A DNA stretch of 64,000 bases from Demequina sp. NBRC 110054 (GTDB taxonomy: Bacteria; Actinomycetota; Actinomycetes; Actinomycetales; Demequinaceae), in contig NZ_BBRK01000004.1 of the NCBI RefSeq assembly GCF_002090115.1, positions 1,240,001 through 1,304,000 of the forward strand, given 5' to 3'. The translations under genes and the position numbers were made by a program. This document shows positions 58,928 through 64,000 of this stretch, one piece after another. How positions within the stretch are numbered: position 1 is the stretch's first letter; every line of letters starts with the position of its first letter. Below the pieces are notes generated by a model. The model saw only the letters and a list, made by a program, of their open reading frames with translations. It was not told where the DNA came from and made no database searches.

Positions 58928-59488
58928 ATGAGTGCCCAGTACCGTCCCCGCGGTTCCCGCTTCAGCGCCGACGACGCGGCCGACGCGTTCCGCGACGCGG
59001 TGAACCAGATCAAGTCCGAGTTCGACAGGAAGGTCGCCCCCCGCATGGGTCGCGGCGACGTCCGTTCCGCGGTGCTCGCGCTCCTCGCCGAGCAGCCGAT
59101 GCACGGCTACCAGATCATCCGCGAGATCGAGTCGCGCACCGACGGCGCCTGGAAGCCGAGCCCCGGCTCGGTCTACCCGACGCTCCAGATGCTCGCCGAC
59201 GAGGGCCTCGTCACGGTCGAGACCAAGGAGGATCGCAAGATCTACTCCCTCACCGATGAGGGCGCGGAGGCCGCGGCGGACTCCTCGGGCACCGTGCCGT
59301 GGGAGTCTGACGGCGCCACCTCGTGGACCGAGAGCCTGCACATGGGTCCGGTGCCGAAGGCGGGCGCCGAGCTCGCGCAGGCCGCGACGCAGGCCGCCCG
59401 CGTGGGCACGCCTGAGCAGCAGCAGGAGGTCGCGGACGTCCTCAACGAGGCGCGCCGCAAGATCTACTCGATCCTCGCGAAGGACTGA
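58928..59488 (+). CDS. PadR-family transcriptional regulator
   Basis: This 186-residue protein has a PadR winged helix at residues about 42-110: RGDVRSAVLALLAEQPMHGYQI, PSPGSVYPTLQMLADEGLV and the wing EDRKIYSLTDEG. The C-terminal helix (about 150-185) serves dimerisation. An AGGAGG ribosome binding site precedes ATG 58928. The N-terminal 40 residues are longer than usual. Its targets are unknown; neighbouring genes face other directions or are far, so the most likely target is its own operator. Confidence 0.9.
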   Translation: MSAQYRPRGSRFSADDAADAFRDAVNQIKSEFDRKVAPRMGRGDVRSAVLALLAEQPMHGYQIIREIESRTDGAWKPSPGSVYPTLQMLADEGLVTVETKEDRKIYSLTDEGAEAAADSSGTVPWESDGATSWTESLHMGPVPKAGAELAQAATQAARVGTPEQQQEVADVLNEARRKIYSILAKD

Positions 59489-59555
59489 CCTCCCGCGGCA
59501 GGCGCCGGCGGGCCCGGTGTGTGCGTCGGCGCGCGCCCGCCGCCGGATCTGCGCG

Positions 59556-59611
59556 CTGGCATCGCACCACGCCTGAGAAGCGCCCCATTCCCAGGCGCGG
59601 TGCGATTCCAG
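59556..59611. repeat. Inverted repeat with TGCGATTCCAG arm (copy 2)
   Basis: Arms at 59556-59575 and 59592-59611 match at 18 of 20 positions, with a 16-nt loop. The right arm shares GGTGCGATTCCAGGG with the element at 36070-36127. The element lies in the 316-bp gap 59489-59804, which also carries a GCATCGTCC copy (59696-59704) and no ORF. Confidence 0.7.
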
Positions 59612-59804
59612 GGCGCAACCGCAGGTCCGTGGGGCCGCCGGCTCTCGCGGCCCGGCCCCGCCGCCGGGCCCGGTGGTCGGACCCGGCCAGCCCGCGCATC
59701 GTCCCTGTTCCGGGAATTCTCCGGGGCCCCCGGACGTAGGATCGAGGAGAGCCTTGCGCGCGACCGGCGGAACGCCGTCGGCGGCGTCGGGACAAGGAGA
59801 GTCG

Positions 59805-61472
59805 ATGCCCGACGCAGCCCTGGATCGCGCCCGCTACCGCCGGATCATGCGGTTCGCGGCGCGGCAGTTCGCGACGATGTGGTGGTACGAGTTCCTGCTG
59901 CCGCACATCGGCCTGCGCAAGGTCGCGGACGCCTCGCGCGACCGCCGGCTGCACTCGCTCGCTCGCAAGTTCCGCCTGCTCGCGGTCGACCTGGGCGGCC
60001 TGCACATCAAGCTCGGCCAGTTCCTCTCCTCCCGCCTGGACGTGCTGCCGCCCGAGATCACCAAGGAGCTCGAGGGGCTTCAGGACGAGGTGCCCGCCGC
60101 GCCCTTCGACCAGATCCGCGCGCTCGCGGAGGCGGAGCTCGGCCTTCCGCTCGAACGCGTCTACGCGTGGGTCGACGAGGAGCCGGTCGCCGCGGCCTCG
60201 CTCGGCCAGGCCTACCGGGCCCGACTGGCCAGGGACGATGCGGCGCGGGCCGGGTACACGGACGTCATCATCAAGGTCCAGCGGCCGGGCATCGCCGCCG
60301 TCGTCGCGGTGGACCTTGCCGCCCTGCGTCGGGTCGGGCGGTGGCTCGCGCGGCTGCGCGTCGTCTCGAGCCGCGTGGACATGCCCGGCCTGGTCGAGGA
60401 GTTCGCGCGCTCGAGCCTCGAGGAGATCGACTACCTGCACGAGGCCGGCAACTGCGAGCGCTTCCGCGACATGTTCGCCGACGACGACCGCGTGCGCGTG
60501 CCCGAGGTCGTGTGGGAGCGCACGTCGCGCCAGGTGCTGACGCTCGAGAACGTCGCGGCGATCAAGATCACCGATCTCGACGGCCTGCGCGCCGCGGGGA
60601 TCCACCCCGGCAAGGTCGCGCACGTGTTCTCGTCGGTCATGCTCGACCAGCTCTTCGAGCACAGCTTCTTCCATGCCGACCCGCACCCCGGCAACCTCTT
60701 CATCACCCCCACGCCGGGCGAGGGGCAGGGCTGGAAGCTCACGTTCGTCGACTTCGGGATGATGGGCACGATCCCACCGAGCCTGCGCGCGGGGCTGCGC
60801 TCGCTCGTGCTCGCGGTCGTCTCGCGCGACGGGCACGGCATGGTCGAGGCGATGCGCGAGGCGGGCGTCCTCCTTCCCGGAGCGGACGATGCGGAGCTCG
60901 AGCGGGCGGTGTCCAAGGCGTTCTCGCGGTTCGGGGGGATGAGCCTCGCGGAGCTGCGGGCGGTCGATGTGCGCGACATGCGCGACTTCGCGCTCGAGTT
61001 CGGCGACGTCATGGTCGAGATGCCGTTCCAGATGCCCGAGGACTACCTGCTGATCATCCGCGCGGGCTCGCTCACCTCAGGGGTGTGCACCGCGCTGGAT
61101 CCGAACTTCAACGTGTGGGACTCCGTGGACCCGTACGCGCAGCGGCTGCTGCGCGGAGAGAGCATCGAGTGGGTGCGTCACTTCGGCAACGAGGCGTACG
61201 ACTCGGTCGGCGCGATCTGGCGCATGCCTCGCAGGATCGATGCGGCGCTCGGCAAGGTCGAGGACGGCTCGCTCGCGGTGACAGTGCCGCAGATGGAGAA
61301 GCTCATGAGCCGCGCGGAGCACACGGCGCGGCGGCTCGTGTCGGGGATCATGTTCGCCGCGATGCTCGTTGCCGGCGCGATGGTGCGCGGCAACTGGGAG
61401 ACGCTCAGCAACTTGCTCATGCTCGGCTCGCTGTTGCCGCTGGGGCACTCGATGTTCGGGCGGCGGAACTAG
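59805..61472 (+). CDS. ABC1/AarF/UbiB-family atypical kinase
   Basis: This 555-residue membrane-associated kinase-like ATPase of the UbiB group has the KxGQ motif (LHIKLGQFLSSR, about 68), an Ala-rich loop AAASLGQAYRA (about 127), the catalytic-lysine strand VIIKVQRPG, DPHPGNLFI (catalytic loop) and VDFGMMG (DFG). Two C-terminal membrane helices (about 505-545) anchor it. Family members act in isoprenoid-lipid or quinone metabolism. ATG 59805 is preceded by AAGGAGA. Confidence 0.92.
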   Translation: MPDAALDRARYRRIMRFAARQFATMWWYEFLLPHIGLRKVADASRDRRLHSLARKFRLLAVDLGGLHIKLGQFLSSRLDVLPPEITKELEGLQDEVPAAPFDQIRALAEAELGLPLERVYAWVDEEPVAAASLGQAYRARLARDDAARAGYTDVIIKVQRPGIAAVVAVDLAALRRVGRWLARLRVVSSRVDMPGLVEEFARSSLEEIDYLHEAGNCERFRDMFADDDRVRVPEVVWERTSRQVLTLENVAAIKITDLDGLRAAGIHPGKVAHVFSSVMLDQLFEHSFFHADPHPGNLFITPTPGEGQGWKLTFVDFGMMGTIPPSLRAGLRSLVLAVVSRDGHGMVEAMREAGVLLPGADDAELERAVSKAFSRFGGMSLAELRAVDVRDMRDFALEFGDVMVEMPFQMPEDYLLIIRAGSLTSGVCTALDPNFNVWDSVDPYAQRLLRGESIEWVRHFGNEAYDSVGAIWRMPRRIDAALGKVEDGSLAVTVPQMEKLMSRAEHTARRLVSGIMFAAMLVAGAMVRGNWETLSNLLMLGSLLPLGHSMFGRRN

Positions 61473-61538
61473 TCGCGTTCCGGTTCGCCTGCGCCTCTGC
61501 CACGCCTTGTGCGGCTCGTCTGCGGGTCGCGGCGCGGT

Positions 61539-61835
61539 TCAGGCGAGGACGTACGACTGCATCGCCATGAAGGTCGCCATGCCGAGCGCGGCGGCCCACG
61601 TGTAGCCGAGTCCGAGCCTGCGCGGCGCGCGGTCGGCCTCGCTGCCCCAGGCCCACGCGGCGGCGGCCATCGCGACCGCGCCCGCGGCGAGCAGCGCCCA
61701 CATGAAGGAGTACTGCAGGTCGGCGCCCGAACCGGTGGCTCCGCCCAGCGACGTCATGACGGCGAGCGTGAGGGCCAGCACGAGCACGAGCGGCGCGATG
61801 CCTGCGGCTACCAGCGTGGATGCGTGAAGCTTCAT
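61539..61835 (-). CDS. Three-TM hypothetical protein
   Basis: This 98-residue protein is almost all membrane: helices at about 7-27, 43-63 and 74-96. I do not recognise it. A GGGGG ribosome binding site precedes ATG 61835. It converges with the UbiB gene and follows the aquaporin gene on the same strand. Confidence 0.65.
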   Translation of the reverse strand: MKLHASTLVAAGIAPLVLVLALTLAVMTSLGGATGSGADLQYSFMWALLAAGAVAMAAAAWAWGSEADRAPRRLGLGYTWAAALGMATFMAMQSYVLA

Positions 61836-61949
61836 CTCTACCCCCTGATTACCCTCAGCAGCGGAATCCCAGTGTGACACGTATGTCCGTTTTGTGCAGT
61901 CCCCATTTCGGGGGGCGGGGCTGTGGGGGCGTAGGGGCGGCGCGCGGTG

Positions 61950-62714
61950 TCAGGCCTCGCTGCGCGGGAAGATCGCCGCCGCGATGGCCACGGCCAGCGC
62001 CGCGCCGATCAGCTGCGCGCCGATGAACGGCAGTACCGACGCGGGCGCGATGCCGGCGAAGGTGTCGGAGATCATGCGGCCGATCGTCACCGCGGGGTTC
62101 GCGAAGGACGTCGACGACGTGAACCAGTAGGCCGCGCCGATGTAGGCGCCCACGGTCGGGGCGACGATCGCGGCGCGGCCGGTGCGCACGAGCGCGAGGA
62201 TCGTCAGCACGAGGCCCGCGGTCGCGACGACCTCGGCGAGTAGGTGTGGGCCTGTCGCGCGGTCGGTCGTGGACCAGGTGGTGGGCACGTCGAACATCGC
62301 GTTGGCCAGGGCGGCGCCCGCGAGGCCGCCGACGATCTGCGAGCCGATGTACGCGGCCGCGTCGGTCCACGAGTCCATCCCGCCGACGAACCGCTCGACC
62401 AGTGTGACGGCGGGGTTGAAGTGCGAGCCCGAGACCTGCTGGAACAGCAGGATCAGCACGGTGAGGCCGAAGAACGTGGCGATCGAGTTCTGGAGCAGCT
62501 GGAGGCCGACGTCGTCCGAGAGCTGCTGCGCCATGATGCCCGAGCCGACCACGACGGTGACGAGCAGGGCGGTGCCGAGGAACTCGGCGAAGGCGCGGCG
62601 CCACAGCGCGGGGGCGGCCGGGGCCTCCGCGACGATGCGGGTGTCGGGGGCCGCGGGGTCGGGCACGTGGCCCTGGTGGCCTTCGGCGGGCGCGGTGTTC
62701 TCGGCGGTGCTCAC
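61950..62714 (-). CDS. MIP/aquaporin-family channel
   Basis: This 254-residue channel has an N-terminal cytoplasmic extension of about 38 residues and six membrane helices with the two NPA loops (HFNPAVTL about 100 and FANPAVTI about 202). It resembles the actinobacterial aquaporin group often found near arsenic genes, but no arsR or arsC is adjacent. It starts at GTG 62714. Upstream, GAGATATCTC (62736-62745) and TCAACCTTGA (62748-62757) are possible regulator sites. Confidence 0.9.
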   Translation of the reverse strand: MSTAENTAPAEGHQGHVPDPAAPDTRIVAEAPAAPALWRRAFAEFLGTALLVTVVVGSGIMAQQLSDDVGLQLLQNSIATFFGLTVLILLFQQVSGSHFNPAVTLVERFVGGMDSWTDAAAYIGSQIVGGLAGAALANAMFDVPTTWSTTDRATGPHLLAEVVATAGLVLTILALVRTGRAAIVAPTVGAYIGAAYWFTSSTSFANPAVTIGRMISDTFAGIAPASVLPFIGAQLIGAALAVAIAAAIFPRSEA

Positions 62715-62735
62715 AACGCCCCATCTTGGTCCACC

Positions 62736-62757
62736 GAGATATCTCAGTCAACCTTGA
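62736..62757. promoter_or_regulatory. Paired palindromes upstream of the aquaporin gene
   Basis: GAGATATCTC is a perfect 10-bp palindrome, and TCAA-CC-TTGA follows 2 bp later. The second resembles ArsR/SmtB-type half-site spacing. Both lie within 45 bp of the aquaporin start. Confidence 0.45.
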
Positions 62758-62919
62758 GGCATATTGCTTCGCGGGTGGTGCGAGTGGGGTGCATGCCGCT
62801 CGCGGCGCTCGAGTGGTGCCTGGGGTGGACAGTCTCTGACACCGCGTGGTGCGCGGGCGCGGCGTGTCGCGCGCGCCGCGCCGTGCGCGCGGGAATGTCT
62901 GTGTCAGGAAGTGTCCGCG

Positions 62920-63762
62920 TCAGCCCGCGAGGTAGTCGCGCGCCCAGGCCGCGGTCGACGTCGGCCCGCCGAACGCGAACAGATGGATCCGCACGTCGCC
63001 GTGGCGCTCGGGCTCGAGCCGTTCCCCCAGCGAGTCGACGAACGCGTCGGGCCCCGCCGTGACCAGCAGGTTCCCTAGCGACAGCCCGTACTTGCGCGCG
63101 ACGCCTGCGCCCGTCGTCACACCGCACCGCTTGGCGAACGCGAGCAGGCGCTTGACCGAGGTCGGCCCCGGCACACCGATCCTCAGCGGTGAGTCGACGC
63201 CCAGGTCGCGCACGCGCTCGACCCAGCCCAGGACCGCGTCGACATCGAACGAGAACTGGGTGATCACCGTCGTCTCGAGGCCCTGGGCCTCGAGCAGCGC
63301 GACCTTGGCGGTCAGCGCCCGCGCGAGCGTCGCATCGTCGATGTCCGGGTGGCCCTCCGGGTAGCCCGAGACGCCGACCTCGCGCACCCCGTGCTCGCCG
63401 AGGAGGTCGGTGCGCAGCACGGACAGCGCGGAGTCGTACGGACCGACCGGCTTGCGCGGGTCGCCGCCGACCACGACCACGTGCGAGGACGTGCCCTGGT
63501 CCTGGATCGCGCCGAGCTCGCTGCGCAGCTCCTGCTCGGAGGCGACGCGGCGCGCGGCGAGGTGAAGCACGGGGGTGAGCCCGTCGCGGTGCGCGCTCGC
63601 GGCGAGGGCAAGGCGCGCGGTCGGGTCCTCGGTGCCGAGAGCTGTGATGTTGACCCGCGTGCCCGCGGGCAGGTTCGCGGCGGCCTCGGTGAGGCTCGCG
63701 CCGTCGCGCGCGGTCACCTCTATCGAGAAGTCGTCGAGCAGCGCGGCGCGGTTCACAGTCAC
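62920..63762 (-). CDS. Methylenetetrahydrofolate reductase-family protein
   Basis: This 280-residue flavin TIM-barrel protein resembles MTHFR. It has SIEVTARDG near the start (family EFFPP-type position changed), LHLAARRVASEQEL, VVVVGGDPRKPVG (flavin-site loop), GVSGYPEGHPDI and TQFSFDVDAVL. Bacterial MetF usually has about 295 residues and EFxPPK; this divergent type is often linked to C1 or O-demethylation metabolism. The start GTG 63762 has no strong ribosome binding site. The adjoining pyrD gene ends 72 bp upstream with its own terminator. Confidence 0.83.
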   Translation of the reverse strand: MTVNRAALLDDFSIEVTARDGASLTEAAANLPAGTRVNITALGTEDPTARLALAASAHRDGLTPVLHLAARRVASEQELRSELGAIQDQGTSSHVVVVGGDPRKPVGPYDSALSVLRTDLLGEHGVREVGVSGYPEGHPDIDDATLARALTAKVALLEAQGLETTVITQFSFDVDAVLGWVERVRDLGVDSPLRIGVPGPTSVKRLLAFAKRCGVTTGAGVARKYGLSLGNLLVTAGPDAFVDSLGERLEPERHGDVRIHLFAFGGPTSTAAWARDYLAG

Positions 63763-63775
63763 GGGGATATGAAAT

Positions 63776-63814
63776 CACCCCGAGCCGCGGACGTGGACCG
63801 CGCGGCCCGGGGTG
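63776..63814 (-). terminator. Terminator of the pyrD-like gene
   Basis: CACCCCG and CGGGGTG bracket GCCGCG/CGCGGC, giving a stem of about 13 bp with one mismatch. On the minus strand it is followed by ATTTCATAT. Confidence 0.7.
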
Positions 63815-63834
63815 AAGCTGAGGTGTCGACCGCG

Positions 63835-64000
63835 TCAGTCCGTCGCGACCGCGACGTCGGCGCGGGAGCCGACGGCGTCCTGAACCTTCTCGAAGCCGTC
63901 CGCCTGAGCGAGCTCGACGAGCTCCTTCGCGATCGTGCCGACGACCGCGGGGCCCTTGAACATGAGGCCGGACACGAGCTCGACGAGCGTCGCGCCCGCG
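63835..64000 (-). CDS. pyrD: Quinone-dependent dihydroorotate dehydrogenase, C-terminal fragment
   Basis: Only the last 54 codons are in the window; the gene continues beyond 64000. The fragment reads AGATLVELVSGLMFKGPAVVG, which corresponds to the FMN phosphate-binding end of class 2 DHODH (E. coli AGASLVQIYSGFIFKGP region). GFEKVQDAVGSRAD follows at the C-terminus. The enzyme oxidises dihydroorotate to orotate in pyrimidine synthesis at the membrane. With so short a fragment the call is probable rather than certain. Confidence 0.75.
   Translation of the reverse strand, partial: AGATLVELVSGLMFKGPAVVGTIAKELVELAQADGFEKVQDAVGSRADVAVATD

Noticed and set aside
61950..62714. Arsenic-resistance locus
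   Set aside because: The channel type is suggestive, but there is no arsR, arsC or acr3/arsB gene in the window.

Overview
The window is high-GC chromosomal DNA from an actinobacterium. The evidence is heavy GC bias at third codon positions, GTG starts, ATGA/GTGA gene overlaps, a Tad pilus cluster in the actinobacterial layout, SigE-type ECF sigma factors, a lysine-tailed TopA and a LAxTG (sortase E type) surface protein. A Micrococcales relative such as Demequinaceae or Cellulomonadaceae is an inference from overall gene style. The genome is well packed; no rRNA, IS element, prophage or CRISPR array is visible. One tRNA (Thr, CGT) is present.

Layout. 0-3.7 kb: a HAD phosphatase diverging from a compact Tad/Flp pilus operon (TadA, fused TadB/C, Flp-like pilin, two TadE-like proteins). 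3.7-10.1 kb: a VOC protein, an unidentified two-gene membrane cassette, a YfeO-like ClC channel, a YcxB-like protein and a sigma/membrane-partner cassette. 10.2-21.1 kb: K+-independent H+-pyrophosphatase, MFS exporter plus M20 peptidase, a methyltransferase, an orphan NrdG-like radical SAM protein, a two-TM protein and an inositol-phosphatase-like enzyme. 21.3-24 kb: topA. 24.1-32.2 kb: three further sigma/membrane-partner cassettes, two with degenerate sigma-like proteins, interleaved with a sulfotransferase, a FIST-like protein and an oxidoreductase. 32.4-36 kb: tmk-holB, a secreted S33 peptidase lipoprotein and tRNA-Thr. 36-45.6 kb: an aromatic island with an IclR regulator, 4-hydroxybenzoate hydroxylase PobA, a LysR regulator, and an operon with a small Cys-containing protein, LigI, fused LigAB, LigC and an aldo/keto reductase. 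Together these would take 4-hydroxybenzoate through protocatechuate and 4,5-cleavage to oxalomesaconate. 45.8-53.2 kb: a 2448-residue repeat adhesin. 53.3-64 kb: a tocopherol-cyclase-like protein, an Mhq-type quinone-detoxification operon under a clear palindromic operator, a second S33 lipoprotein, PadR regulator, AarF/UbiB kinase, aquaporin, MTHFR-like protein and the 3' end of pyrD.

Cross-cutting signals are the most interesting part. (1) A short non-palindromic word, GGACGATGC with frequent CGG extension, recurs about 45 times on both strands and is concentrated in intergenic DNA. (2) Three of the four sigma cassettes carry the same ECF promoter layout, CAAC-type -35 and CGTC-type -10 separated by 15 bp. 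(3) At least eleven genes have a TAnnnT -10 hexamer only 5-7 nt before the start codon and no Shine-Dalgarno, indicating leaderless transcripts. (4) A small, well-initiated gene with a C-x2-C-x4-C motif leads the protocatechuate operon. Functional calls rest on motifs read by eye; no database search was run.
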